Counted from the stretch's first letter, positions 20,810 through 31,947 are shown. The stretch is 64,000 bases of DNA from Poecilobothrus nobilitatus (GCA_947095535.1 OX352772.1:145433447-145497446), one strand, 5' to 3'. Notes: generated from the letters alone by a model not told the origin. Numbers and translations: made by a program.

Positions 20810-23800
20810 CACTTCGCTTACTGCGGCATTTTGCTGTAGTTATTATTGTGAAAAGTGCCATAAGCCATTTAATATGCGAAATAGTCACAGATGTGGTGGA
20901 ACATGTCCCCAATGTCAATATTCTCCAGCATGCCCAAAAAACCAATTAAATATTTTGTGTAAAGATTGTAACCGCTATTTTAGAGGGAATGATTGTTTTA
21001 ATAACCATAAAGCTTCCAATTCACGGAAGGAAGCATCCATTTGCAGCACAGTAAAGAGATGCACAAAATGTTTAAGAACATACCCGACAAATAAAGGACA
21101 TACTTGCGGCGAATATTATTGCAAAACATGTAGTAAACATGTTCCTCAGGAACATTATTGTTTTATACTACCAGATGAAAGAAACCCGAATATTGAAGAT
21201 GTTCTCTATATTTTTTACGATTTAGAGTGCATGCAGGAAAAATTTTTCCGAGAAAAGTGTATTGATAATGAAGTTTATGAAATAAAGGAACATGAACCTA
21301 ATTTATGTGTACTACAACAACGTTGTAATTTATGTCTTAATAAAGATGAAAAAGAAGAATTTTGCGATAGATGTGGACAAAGGCAACATATTTTAAAAAT
21401 AAATATTATTGATATTTTCGTACAATTTATATTGAATCAGCGTAAAATATTTAAAAAAGTTATTGTAATAGTACATAATGGGCAAGCATATGACCATTGA
21501 TTCATACTAAAGTACATAATAGAAAACACTAAGCTAAAGATTGAAATAATAATGCGAGGTACTAAGATAATTTTAATGAGAATAGGAAATATAAAATTTT
21601 TGGATTCATTGAATTATTTTCCTATGCCATTAGGAAAATTACCTAAGACTTTTGGGTTACCGCAAGCATTCAAGAAGGGATATTTTCCACATTACTTCAA
21701 TACAACTGAGAATAAAAATTACATTGGAATACTGCCACCACAGAAATTTTATAGCCCTGACACAATGAAAGAAGAAGAACGCAATCAATTTATTAAATGG
21801 TATGAGGAACATAAAAATGACGAATTTAACATGCAGAGAGATATTGTTGAGTACTGTTTAAGTGATGTAAATATATTAACATAGGCATGCTTAAAATTTA
21901 GAAAAATCTTTCTGGAAGAATGTGACGTGGAACCATTTTTAGAGGCTACCACAATAGCTTCAGCATGCAATCTAGTATATCGAAGAAAATTTCTACAACG
22001 AAATACAATAAGTTTTATACCTAAAAATGGATATAGATTGACAAACAATCAGTCAAAAATGGCTATACAATGGTTGATTTATGAAGAAGAAAAAAGGAAT
22101 ATTAATATCAGACATGCAGCTAAAGAAAAGTAAGCTATTATTTCAGGAACAAAAGTTGATGGATATTGTCCTGAAACCCGTCAAATTTTTGAATTCCATG
22201 GGTTCTATTTTCATGGTCATCCTGTATGTTTACAACATGATAGAGACAGACCATGACGATCCGAATGATACGTTAAACAGACGATATGAAAGAACAATAG
22301 AAAAATCTGAAAGATTAAGAAAATTAGGGTATGTATTACAATATTTTATTTCATATTTTTAAAAATATAAAATTAAAACTGCTTTCATATAATATAAATT
22401 TTCTTTTGTCCCATAGATATGAAGTAATTGAAATGTGGAGTTGTGAATTTAAAAAGCACTTGTTAGGAGAAGACTTTCACATTTAAAAAATCATCCGTTA
22501 ATACACAATGCTCCTTTAAATCCTAGAGATTCTGTTTACGGAGATCGCACCGGAAATGTGTATCAATATTACAAATGCAAAGAAGCAGAAAAAATTTAAT
22601 ATATTGATGTATGCTCGTTGTATCCATATATATGTAAATATGAAAAATTTCCCATAGGCCACCCAAAAATTTACGTGGGTAATTCTAAATGTATCCAACA
22701 AAATTTAGAAAATATGAACGGTCTTATTAAATATAAAATACTTCCACCTCAAGAACTATTAGATCCAGTATTACCAATTAAACAAAACAACAAGTTAACG
22801 TCTTCTTTGTGTCACAAATGCGGAGAAGAAAAAAGCCAAAATGATTTTTGTACACACTAATGAAGAACGAGCTTTAATCGGAACATGGGTTATAGACGAA
22901 GTTTTAAAAGCCCTGGAGAAAAACTATGTAATAATGGAAATTTATGAAATATGGGAATACAATGTTGTTCAATACGACAAACTAAGCAATTATGATGGTT
23001 TATTCACTAAGATGATGGACAAATTTTTAAAAATGAAGACGGAAGCATCAGGGTGGCCTTCTAAATATATTACAGAAGCAGACAAAAATAAATATATAGA
23101 AAATTTCTTCCAAAATGAAAACATTCAATTAGAATTTTCTAAAATTATTAAAAATGATGGTTTAAGATCCTTCGCAAAATTGATGTTGAACTCATTTTGG
23201 GGTAAATTTGGTCAGAGAGAAAATCAACAGAAAACCAAAATTATAAATGAGCCCTCAGAGTTATATACTATGCTTACGAATCCAGCTTTAGAAATATGCC
23301 TTATATTGTCCGTTAACGAAGAAAATCTCATTTTGAGCTGGCAATATAAGGAAGAAGCGACAGATAGCCTTTCTACTGTAAACGTTTGTATCGCGGCATA
23401 TACAACAACTCAGGCTCGCTTGAAATTATATAATTATCTAGAAGGTTTAAACAACAGAGTGTTATACTATGACACGGATTCGATTATATATGTATCCAGA
23501 GAAGGTGAATATGACCCGCCGACAGGAGAATTTATAGGAGACATGACCGATGAGTTAGACTGCTATGGAAATCAAAGTTACATATCAGAATTTGTAAGTG
23601 GTGGCCCAAAAAATTATGCTTTTAAAGTACATTCTACTAGAAATAATACAGAAAAAATTGTATGTAAAGTAAAGGGAATATCACTTAATTATTCAGCATC
23701 GTAAAAGGTCAATTTCAGTACGATCAAAAATGCTGTGTTGAATTATAATGAAGTGGAACCTATGCATATTTTATCACATAATATACGCCGTATCAGAATC

Positions 23801-23916
23801 ACGAAGTAATTAGTGTTCCTGAAACAAAACTTTATCGGCCAATGACAGAAAAAAGAAAATTTCTTGAAGACTACAGTTCATTACCGTATGGGTTTAAAAG
23901 GCGTCAAATAGAATAA
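20810..23916 (+). pseudogene. Polinton protein-primed DNA polymerase B, right copy, N-terminally truncated
   Basis: Plus-strand copy that lacks the N-terminal domain because the palindrome centre falls inside the gene. It keeps the zinc-ribbon region (CEKCHKPF, CGGTCPQC), Exo I YDLEC (about 21222), Exo II VHNGQAYD (about 21472), Exo III YCLSD (about 21853), motif A DVCSLYP (about 22608), motif B KLMLNSFWGKFGQR (about 23178) and motif C YYDTDS (about 23467). The last block is YRPMTEK...GFKRRQIE. Stops at 21498-21500 and 22131-22133 are shared with the left copy; those at 21882, 22597, 22858 and 23702 are in this copy (the last two partly reflect frame changes or left-arm loss). It would copy the element's linear genome from a protein primer, but cannot here. 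Confidence 0.92.
22329..22416 (+). other. Spliceosomal intron in PolB, right arm (88 bp)
   Basis: Coding sequence ...RKLG is interrupted by GTATGT...CCCATAG and continues YEVIEMWSCEFKKH. Same length as in the left arm, so the intron predates the inverted duplication. Confidence 0.8.
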
Positions 23917-24635
23917 AACGTATTAAAATACATCTCCAAATATATTATTTGAAAATTATAATTTATAGATTAATAAAAATGACATTGTATAAAACTTACT
24001 TAACTTGTTTCATTTACATTATACAAAGTATGTATTTTAAAATAATATAAGCTTATTTTAACTTGCATTAGTTAACAATCAAATTTAATGAATTTTTCAT
24101 CATTTTAGCACACCTGCATAGTATGCATATAAAAAGGTAAGTATATAATATATTAAAAATAATTCCGCATTCCAATTTCTTTTACATAAATCTTATTTGA
24201 CATATTTTTAAAATCACGATTTCTATATTAATTAATTTACTTCTTTTATTTACCATATGCATAATATAAAAGGAATTAAAATATGAAAATTATAATTCAT
24301 AACACAATAAATTTATTTGATTTTATAATGTATGTACAATAACAGAAAATTTAATTTACATTATACAAAGTAGCAGAAAATTTAACAATAACTGAGTTTT
24401 TTATTTGCAAAATACAAAGTAGTTAATATAATAAATCAATTAACATTAACATATATTTTTATCAAACACCTTGATTTTTTCTTTAAAAATTTTTTCTGCA
24501 ATAAACATAAGAATTAATGAATAAATACATTTTTTTAAATTACTTTAAAACTAAGATACAATATCAAGGTCAATATCTGCATTTTATTTATCTCATAAAT
24601 AACAACTGCATAATTGTGTTAATATTACGTTAAAA

Positions 24636-25683
24636 CAAGTAAAAGTAACAGTAAGTCGATGCAACCGACTTATTTATACCCTACACCTAAAAAATTCAAA
24701 TTAAATTAAAAATCCATAAGTTATTTTAGTTAGGTATTTAATATAACTAAGCTAAAAAAATTAATGCTTTTACAACCTTTGTACAAAATTTCAAATTTCT
24801 ATCTTTATTAAATTCGAAAATATGCTTGTTAGGTCTTGGGAAGTGTGTGAAGGCACGCGGACCACCACCCCAATTCATCTCAAATTTTAGAAACATCAAC
24901 AGGGTAGAACATTCTTATATCAAATTTCAAGTTTATATGTTTATTAATTTCGAAGATATGCTTGTTTGGTCTTAGGAGTTGTGTGGCAGATACCCGAACA
25001 ACCATTCTAATTCATCTTAAATTTTGGACAAATCAGAGATTCAGGAAACAACACCCTAGTACCAAATTTGAAGTTTCTATCTTTATGAATTTCGAAGATA
25101 TGCTTGTTCGGTTTTGGGAATTGTATGGAAGGTACTCGAACAGCTCCTCCAATTCATCTCAAATTTTGGACAAATCAGGGATTCAGAAAACAACACCCTA
25201 GTACCAAATTTGAAGTTTCTATCTTTATTAATTTCGAATATATGCTTGTTCGGTTTTGGGATTTGTATGGGAAGTACCCGAACAACCACTGCAATTCATC
25301 TCAAATTTTGATGATATCAGGGATTCAGAAAAACACACCCTCGTATAAAATTTTAAGTTTCTATCTTTATTAATTTCGAAAATATGCGTATTAGGTTTTG
25401 GGAGTTGTATGGGAGGTACTCGAACGCATGGTCCGATTTTGCCCATTTACAATCCCCGCCTTACCTTAGTCATTGTTTACCTACAGTATAAACTTCATCA
25501 AGATAGCATCATTATTTTTTTTAAGTTATCGTGCGTACGGACGGACGGACGGACATCGCTAAATCGACTCAGGCGGTGATCCTGATTCAGAATATATATA
25601 CATGTCTATACCTAACTCGCTTCCTTTTGGTGGTTACAATCACCATACCAAAGTTGATATACCCTATACCTAATGTGTACTAA
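24636..25683 (-). mobile_element. mini-me / Helentron-like element inserted in the Polinton arm
   Basis: The empty target is seen in the sister sub-repeat (GTTAAAATAACTGATTGACC near 26320) and in the left arm. Here the insertion begins CAAGTAAAAGTAACAG and ends TAATGTGTACTAA with no clear target duplication. On the minus strand it has the conserved head (GGTATAGGGTATATCAACTT, AACCACCAAAAGGAAGCGAG, ATATATATTCTGAATCAGGA, GAGTCGATTTAGCGATGTCC followed by GTCC repeats) found in dipteran mini-me elements, then five 142-bp monomers. Non-autonomous, non-coding. Confidence 0.8.
24825..25440 (-). repeat. Five tandem monomers of about 142 bp
   Basis: CTTGTT[A/T/C]GGTCTTGGG-like phase marks lie at 24825, 24961, 25103, 25245 and 25387, giving spacings of 136, 142, 142 and 142. 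The copies at 38048 and 44121 have only about three monomers. Apparent open frames across this stretch are repeat shadows. Confidence 0.85.
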
Positions 25684-26708
25684 TAACTAATTGACCGTGA
25701 AAGCTTTTTATTAAAAAATAAAATAAATTCTTATTATTTACAATAATCTATGTTACTATATACTATCACAACAAGATCATTGCACTTACTTGTATTATTT
25801 ACAAAAGCTTTTTCCGGAAACTAATCATGCAACCGGTAGAAATACTACACACCTGTTTAGGTCATTGCACTATCTACTTGTTCCACATTATCTAGTTGAC
25901 CTTCTATAACACTGGCGCCATACATTACGTGATGACGTAACATAAATTCATATTAATCACCTGGATTTTTTCTTTAAAAATTTTTTCTGCAACACAATAA
26001 ATTTATTTGATTTTATAATGTTCTAATTTGTATGTACAATAACAGAAAATTTAATTTACATTATACAAAGTAGCAGAAAATTTAACAATAACTGAGTTTT
26101 TTATTTGCAAAATACAAAGTAGTTAATATAATAAATCAATTAACATTAACATATATTTTTATCAAACACCTGGATTTTTTCTTTAAAAAATTTTTCTGCA
26201 ATTAACAATTAATCAATAAATACATTTTTTTAAATTACTTTAAAACTAAGATACAATATCAAGGTCAATAACTGCATTTTATTTATCTCATAAATAACAA
26301 CTGCATTCTTGCGTTAATATTACGTTAAAATAACTGATTGACCGTGAAAGCTTTTTATTAAAAAATAAAATAAATTCTTATTATTTACAATAATCTATGT
26401 TACTATATACTATCACAAAAAGATCATTGCACTTACTTGTATTATTTACAAAAGCTTTTTCCGGAAACTAATCATGCAACCAGTAGAAATACTACACACC
26501 TGTTTAGGTCATTGCACTGCCATATATTTATCTGGTAAGCTTTGCTGATTTTTTAAACTCTTGCTATTACGTCATCAACATACACTTTGTCCAACATCAC
26601 TATCTATCTCTCTTTCTTTCTCATGTGACTTTAAATCAATTTCTTATGCAAAGTTACAGTAGAGTGAAAGAGATAGCGATGTCTGGCCAAAGTGCCCCTA
26701 TACCTACT

Positions 26709-26714
26709 ATAAGT
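26709..26714. repeat. Target-site duplication, right copy (ATAAGT)
   Basis: Directly follows the terminal CCTATACCTACT of the Polinton and equals 16197-16202. Confidence 0.9.
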
Positions 26715-26843
26715 AAATATACATTTTTTTCTTTTTATAAAATAAATTTTGCTTTGTATAACTTTAATATTAATTTTAGATTAAGTATAATTATCTAAAT
26801 GTAATATGTAAATACTTGAATTAAGTAAATAAATAAATAAATA
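26715..26843 (+). mobile_element. Probable displaced 3' end of LINE C
   Basis: Removing the Polinton and one ATAAGT joins 16202 to this segment. It is AT-rich and ends in a run of AAAT units (about 26822-26843), a typical LINE tail. Inferred from position; no coding sequence. Confidence 0.55.
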
Positions 26844-27713
26844 TTTATTTATTTCTATATAATGTTAAAAAAGCCATGAACAACATTTTGAAACTAACAC
26901 ATTCAAGCAAAGAGCAGTCAGTTCTTTAGACATTTCTTTAGTCAGACCAAATAGTTTTATTTTGCAAAGTAAACGTTAGTTTATTAAAATTAAAAGTGAT
27001 TTTGGATATTCTTTAAAAATTAATGATAAAATAATAATAAAAGTAATATATGGACTATACCACCTAAAAAAAATTTTTATTTGATGGTAAGTACAATTCA
27101 CAAATTTATTAATAAGAAGAAAGAGGTGAAGTTTGTGATGTATTATTGAACTCCATTTCTGTATATTTAGAAAGAAATTTACTTCAACATTATAGTATAA
27201 TTGACAAATGTTCCCAAGACTACTTACATTTAACAAATTTAGATAAATATTAAATAAATTTTAATATTTCGTATAAAAATCAATTTCAAACAATTCTTTC
27301 GCAGGCTTTTGGAAAATACGGAGATATTTTTTAAAAGATATTAGGATTAATTTATTTATTAAGAAAACCTTCAACTTCCGGCAAAAAATTACCAGTAATA
27401 TTAGATCATGAAATGTAGTCAGATAGACACGTAATCGTCTTAGTCGTCATTTAGTTACAATACGTTAAACAAGTAAAACATTTTGTTCTTTTGATGGTTT
27501 TTTGAATTAAATTTTAATCATTTCTTCTTTTTCTTTCATTTTAATTTAAGTTTTTTAATGTATTTTAAATATGCAACTTGCAGATAAGAACATACTTCTA
27601 TTGTAGATAAGTATATGTATATTTTATAATGTATTGTATGTATTTTAATTTTTTTTATAAAATAAATTAATAAAAATAATTTTAATAAAACAAAATTAAA
27701 ATTTAATTTTAAT
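26844..27713. other. Non-coding AT-rich stretch
   Basis: No gene, RNA or repeat family recognised. Short frames here are not conserved elsewhere in the window. Confidence 0.5.
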
Positions 27714-27911
27714 ATTGAAATTTACTTTATAAAATAATCTTTATTTGTTAAAAATTAAATAACAACTAAAACAATTATATAATTCAATAACGTAAGTAAG
27801 TACATAAGTAAAACATATGATAATAAAATATAATAAAAAAATAAGAACGAAAGTGCATTGATACGGTATATATATTTGCCCAATTACCAAATGTGCGAAT
27901 ATATTTTTTCA
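27714..27911 (-). repeat. Copia 3' LTR
   Basis: Matches 31748-31947: shared GTGCATTGATAC, ATATTTGCCCAA, AAATGTGCGAATATATTTTT and TTTACTTTATAAA blocks. On the minus strand it starts TGAAAAAATATATTCGC and ends TTTCAATA. Confidence 0.88.
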
Positions 27912-27922
27912 GTCCTCCCATC
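27912..27922 (-). promoter_or_regulatory. Polypurine tract for plus-strand priming
   Basis: GATGGGAGGAC on the minus strand, directly before the 3' LTR start; the expected place and composition for the second-strand primer. Confidence 0.7.
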
Positions 27923-27930
27923 GATGTACT

Positions 27931-29611
27931 TTATAGATTTATAATTTTGATGCAATTATCGTGTTTTACTCGATTGAGAGCTTTGGTCAGACCATCAGCA
28001 ATCATATTACCTGTTGGGATATATTTGACTTCTATGTTTCCTTTGTTTTGCATTTCTTTACAATAATGGTATTTTATGTCAATATGTTTTGATCTCCCAT
28101 GATTTATTGGATTTTTTGATAGATTGATCGCACTTTGGTTGTCACAGAACATTGTTGTTTTATATTTAGAAAATGGAAGCTCTAATTCTGAAAATAATTT
28201 TCTTTGGTATATTACTTCTTTCGTTGCTTCACTTAATCCTACATATTCTGCTTACATCGTCGACAAGGCCACGCATTTTTGTTTTTTTTGACTTCCAGCA
28301 AACTGGACCGAATCTACATAACATTTTAGTTCTTCTCCAGCTTTTCTGTATTTAATAGCATAATATGCTGTTCCTTTAATATAGCGTAATACACGCTTTG
28401 AGGCAGTCCAATGAATCATTGACGGATTGTTAGTAAATCGACTCAGCAGATTAACTGCAAACGCTATATCCCAGTATTTGATAAATATGACAGTGCTCCA
28501 ATTAATTCACGGAACGGTTTATCTTGTATTTCATCATCTTCATTACTGTTTGCCTTTATTGGTTGAGTGAGTTTCATACTATCGTCCAAGAGTGTAGCAA
28601 CAGGATTCGCATTTTGCATGTGAAATTTTTGCAGTACTTTATCAATATAGTTTTGTTGATTGCTTTTAATATCTCCGGTACTCGTTTTATGTTTAACTGT
28701 AATACCAAGTATACTGGTTACTTCCCCCATATCCTTCATTTCGAACTTCGATAATAACAACTTTTTCATATTTTGAACTTCTTCGAAATTATTTAATGCT
28801 ATAAGAAGATAATCTACGTATATTAAAATGATAATATACAATCACCTGTATGTTTTATACACAAACATTCGTCTGCATTTACCTGTTTCATGTTCAATAT
28901 TTTTAAATAAGTGCTTAACTTTTTGTGCCACTATCTTGCAGCTTGCTTTAGACCGTATAGAGGTTTATGTTATTGGCACACTTGTGTTATATCTGGTTGA
29001 AAATTCGGTACTTGTGGCAATTCCATGTATATTTCATCCTCGAGATCACCCTGGACATATGCCGTTACAACATCCATTTGATGTAGGTGAAGTTGTAACT
29101 CAGCACAAAGAATAAACAATGTTTGAATCGTTTCGTATCTGGCCACAGGAGCATATACTTCATAATTGCCGCTTATTTGTTCACAACCTCTGACAACTAG
29201 ACGAGCTTTGTGTTTTGAAGAACCATCCGCATTGTTTTTTATGCAGTATACCCAACGGTTGCTTAACACTTTTTTATTTGTAGGACGTTTAACAACTTGC
29301 CATGTTTTATTTTTATGAAGTGATTGTAACTCGATTTCATTGCTTCTTTCCATTTCTAGATTTATAATTTTTATTTCACAATTATTGCTTTTATTCGTTT
29401 CTTTTGTATCCTCCTTTTCTTTTATATCTTCTTTTTCAAGGCGTTCTGATGATTCTACATTCGTTCCACCTTCATTGTTGCCATCTTCATTATTGTTATC
29501 TTCCATTTCAAAGAATTCATTTTCACTGCTTTCATGTTTTAATTCTACTTCGTCCCCTATCTCTGACGTAGGAAAAGTTATCGATTCACTTAAATAATTG
29601 TTGATATCCAT
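27931..29611 (-). pseudogene. Copia pol: reverse transcriptase and RNase H, broken
   Basis: Minus-strand order: acidic linker, RT start (NKTWQVVKRPTNKKVLSNRW, about 29240-29300), HKARLVVRGCEQ, APVARYETIQTLFIL (29090-29180), QMDVVTAYVQGDLEDEIYME (about 29020-29080), PLYGLKQAARQWHKKL (about 28920-28965), then IYVDYLLIAL (about 28800-28830) where the second catalytic Asp of YVDD is Tyr, MKDMGEVTSILGI (about 28690-28740), and RNase H (MFCDNQSAINLSKNP, KHIDIKYHYCKE, GNMIADGLTKAL, 27931-28152). Stops occur around 28841-28970 and 28153-28463. Not active. Confidence 0.88.
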
Positions 29612-29614
29612 TTT

Positions 29615-30421
29615 TTAAAAAAAATTTACGTCACGTCTTTTTATGATCGTTTTGGTTTGAGGTTTCCATAACCTGTACGCTTTCGACTCGGGTGAGTATC
29701 CTACAAAGATATATTCGTTATCTTTTGGGTCCAATTTTGATCTTCCTGGTCTCTTTTCAAGTGCCACTACTTTCGCTCCAAATGATTTAAAAAATCCAAC
29801 ATTAGGTTTTCTATTAAACCATATTTCAAAAGGGGTTGTATTATTCAATATTTTTGTAAGGCATCTATTTCTGATATAGACTGCTGTATTGACAGCTTCT
29901 GCCCATATATATTTCGGGAGATTTGATTCGATCAACATGCATCTGGACATATCTAAAATAGTTCTATTAGCCCTTTCTGCTATTCCATTCTGCTGCGGCC
30001 AATATTCTACAAAGAGTTGATGCATAATTCCGCTAGTTTCGAAATATTTCTTAAAATCAGATGAAACATATTCCTTTGCGTTATCACTTCTAAAACGTTT
30101 GATTTTCAAACCAGTTTCTCGTTCAACTCGCATTTTAAATTTCTTGAACTCTTCGAAAATATCGCTTTTCTTTTTTAAAAATACCACACTGATAAATCTT
30201 GAATGGTCACATATGAATGTGGCGAAATATTTTTCTCCTCCTAAGGATGTAACGTTAAACGGGCCACAAATATCAGAGTGGATAGTGCCTATAACTTGAC
30301 CATCTCTTGTTGTTGCGGGTGAGTAAGGTAGTTGTAAATTTTTTCCTTTACTGCAAACTAAACATCTGATATGATTGGTTTTTAATAATTCATCGTCGCT
30401 CAATTTTACATCTTCTACCAA
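29615..30421 (-). pseudogene. Copia pol: integrase
   Basis: A 268-residue stretch still open. Catalytic triad visible: IHSDICGP (first Asp, about 30320-30345), FRSDNAKEY (second Asp, about 30060-30090) and PQQNGIAERANR (Glu, about 29965-30005). A zinc-binding CLVC (about 30350) precedes the core. The copia-specific tail GYSPESKAYRLW and VIKRRDVxF-like end are present (about 29620-29700). It would insert the cDNA into chromosomal DNA. It lies in one pol frame but is disconnected from protease and RT by frame breaks (ends TAA/overlap at 29612-29615). Confidence 0.88.
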
Positions 30422-31060
30422 TTAAATTTTATAATTTTCTTCAAATCTTGAAAGTTGACATGTCCCAATCTTTGATGCCACTTCAAAATAAAGTTTTCGT
30501 TTGTACTTCCTTCTGATGATAACATAGCCACGTTGTAATTTGTTTCTATTACATAAATTCTGTTCCTTTTATTGGCTTTAAATAGTACAGGGCCATCTTT
30601 TGATTTTATAATTGCTAAATTATTATTAAAGACCACTTGAAAGCCACATTCTGTGATTTTAGACACAGAAACAAGATTCTGTTTTAATTGGGGCACATAG
30701 TAAACATTATTTAAGGTAATTGTAAGAACATCTCCACTATGATTAGGAATTCCAAGTTTAATGGAACCAATTCCATGTGCATTAATTGTTCCACATCCCG
30801 CTGTTTTTATTGATGTTTGATAATTTTTATTAAAACAGAAAAATTTATCTTTATTGTACACATACGAGCAGTTGCCCCGCTGTCCAATAGCCATTCATTT
30901 TCATTAACCTTTGATAAAAAACCGTTGGATACCATTGCAATATCTTCACCAGATCTTTCCCAAAAATTTCTTCCTTTTTGCCTTTGTTTGAATTTACATT
31001 CAAAAGCTTTATGTCCTTTATGATCATAAATATAGCATTTTCCATTAAAATTATTTACCT
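30415..31060 (-). pseudogene. Copia gag zinc knuckle, protease and gag-pre-integrase, frameshifted
   Basis: Minus strand, three frames: an incomplete knuckle CYIYDHKGHKAFEC (about 31000-31045; second Cys is Tyr), the aspartic protease site WLLDSGATA (about 30866-30893), the protease body (GCGTINAHGIGSIKLG, 30740-30800; NVYYVPQLKQNLVSVSKI, about 30650-30710) and the gag-pre-integrase motif WHQRLGHVNFQDL (about 30435-30480). Frames switch immediately after the active site. Confidence 0.85.
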
Positions 31061-31199
31061 TTTTATTTTTTGCTTTTGACTGATACTTTATATAATTATA
31101 CTTGTTTAAATTTCTACCTAAAAATGCACTGTTATCATTAACCGGTTCGTTTGATTCACCACATGTTCTTTTAATTCTTAGTTCTTCTTCTATTAGCTT

Positions 31200-31452
31200 T
31201 GATTTTAATTACGTCATATCATATCATCACGTGTTTCAATAGCAATAATAAAATTCTCATATTCGTTTGTCAATGTGTTAAGAAGCATAATTACAATTAA
31301 TTCCTTTGCAATGCTTATTCATATTTCTGCTCATTTATCCAATAGTCCTTGAAATTTTCTTAAATGGCATGCCATGGTATCCTCTTTACTCTTTTGCATA
31401 TTAAATATTTGCTTGTACAACGTCACTTTTCTTGAAGGTTCTTTAGATGCAA
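31200..31452 (-). pseudogene. Copia gag remnant
   Basis: Minus-strand segment with EPSRKVTLYKQIFNMQKSKE and MACHLRKFQGLLDK (about 31330-31440), typical of copia-type gag. An in-frame TGA follows. The N-terminal part of gag is missing: 31453-31733 is AT-rich and non-coding. Confidence 0.7.
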
Positions 31453-31733
31453 TTCAATTAAAAAAAATTTTCAATTCAAATATAAAAAAAAATCACCAAA
31501 TAAAAATTTCAAATTAAGTCCACATGTTTATATTAGAAAGATTATGAATTACATAAAAAAATAAAATTCAATATTGAATTAACTTAAAGGCTTAATAAAA
31601 TTCAATATATAAATTTTTTCTTAATTATTAAAAAAAATTATTGTCCAAATAAAATATTTTTAAAAAAATGTACAGTCACTAAATAAATATATTTATTTTT
31701 TTTATTAACACCCAAATATAACCGAACGCGAGA

Positions 31734-31747
31734 CTGGGCCCATAACC
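31734..31747 (-). promoter_or_regulatory. Primer-binding site for initiator tRNA-Met half molecule
   Basis: GGTTATGGGCCCAG on the minus strand directly abuts the 5' LTR. It is complementary to the anticodon arm of initiator tRNA-Met, the primer scheme known from Drosophila copia (a tRNA half molecule, not the 3' end). Confidence 0.85.
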
Positions 31748-31947
31748 TATTGGAATTTACTTTATAAACCAGTCTTTATTTGTTAATAATTAAATAGCAA
31801 CTAAAACAATTATATAATTTAATAATGTAAGTAAGTACATAAGTAAAACATATGGTAATAAAATATAATAAAAAAAATATGAACGAAAGTGCATTGATAC
31901 CGTATATATATTTGCCCAAGTAGCAAATGTGCGAATATATTTTTTCA
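31748..31947 (-). repeat. Copia 5' LTR
   Basis: Matches 27714-27911 along its length. Starts TGAAAAAATATATTCGC and ends CAATA next to the primer site (minus strand). Would hold the promoter and polyadenylation signal. Confidence 0.88.

Larger units (their letters stand above)
16203..26708. mobile_element. Palindromic Polinton/Maverick carrying only inverted DNA polymerase B copies
   Basis: A 10,506-bp element starts AGTAGGTATAGGGGCAC, ends with the reverse complement of that sequence, and is flanked by ATAAGT on both sides. These 5'-AG...CT-3' ends and the 6-bp duplication are established Polinton features. Its left arm (16203-20161) is the inverse of its right arm (20810-26708), with 648 bp of unique loop (20162-20809). 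Both arms carry the same terminal sequence, sub-repeats and a PolB pseudogene; no integrase, ATPase, protease or capsid gene is present. Differences are an 884-bp deletion in the left arm and a 1,048-bp Helentron-like insertion in the right arm. The structure looks like a copy-back genome that was integrated by a helper. Confidence 0.88.
20810..26708. repeat. Right arm of the Polinton palindrome
   Basis: Inverse of 16203-20161 with a 1,048-bp insertion (24636-25683) and the 884 bp that the left arm has lost (22661-23544). Private differences include CAG to TAG at 21882-21884 and AAA to TAA at 22597-22599, so the arms have evolved separately for some time. Confidence 0.9.
27714..31947 (-). mobile_element. 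Ty1/copia LTR retrotransposon, degraded
   Basis: A minus-strand element of 4,234 bp: 200-bp 5' LTR (31748-31947), tRNA-iMet half primer site (31734-31747), a short gag remnant, protease, integrase, RT, RNase H, polypurine tract (27912-27922) and 198-bp 3' LTR (27714-27911). Integrase before RT is the copia order. LTRs differ by several substitutions and indels, so the insertion is not recent. Flanking target duplications were not found. Confidence 0.9.

Noticed and set aside
24962..25446. Several overlapping 65-90 residue frames on both strands
   Set aside because: They follow the 142-bp tandem monomers of the Helentron-like element and have no independent features. The same holds for frames at 38209-38657 and 44282-44730.
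16203..26708. Palindrome as an assembly or foldback-read artefact
   Set aside because: The arms differ by substitutions, private stop codons, an 884-bp deletion and a 1,048-bp insertion, and the whole is flanked by a 6-bp duplication; an artefact would give near-identical arms.
26976..27236. 86-residue minus-strand frame
   Set aside because: Low-complexity hydrophobic sequence in AT-rich DNA with no motif and no neighbour to support it.
27714..31947. 5-bp target duplication of the copia element
   Set aside because: No matching five bases could be found directly outside the two LTRs; the edges may be eroded or the ends misjudged by a few bases.
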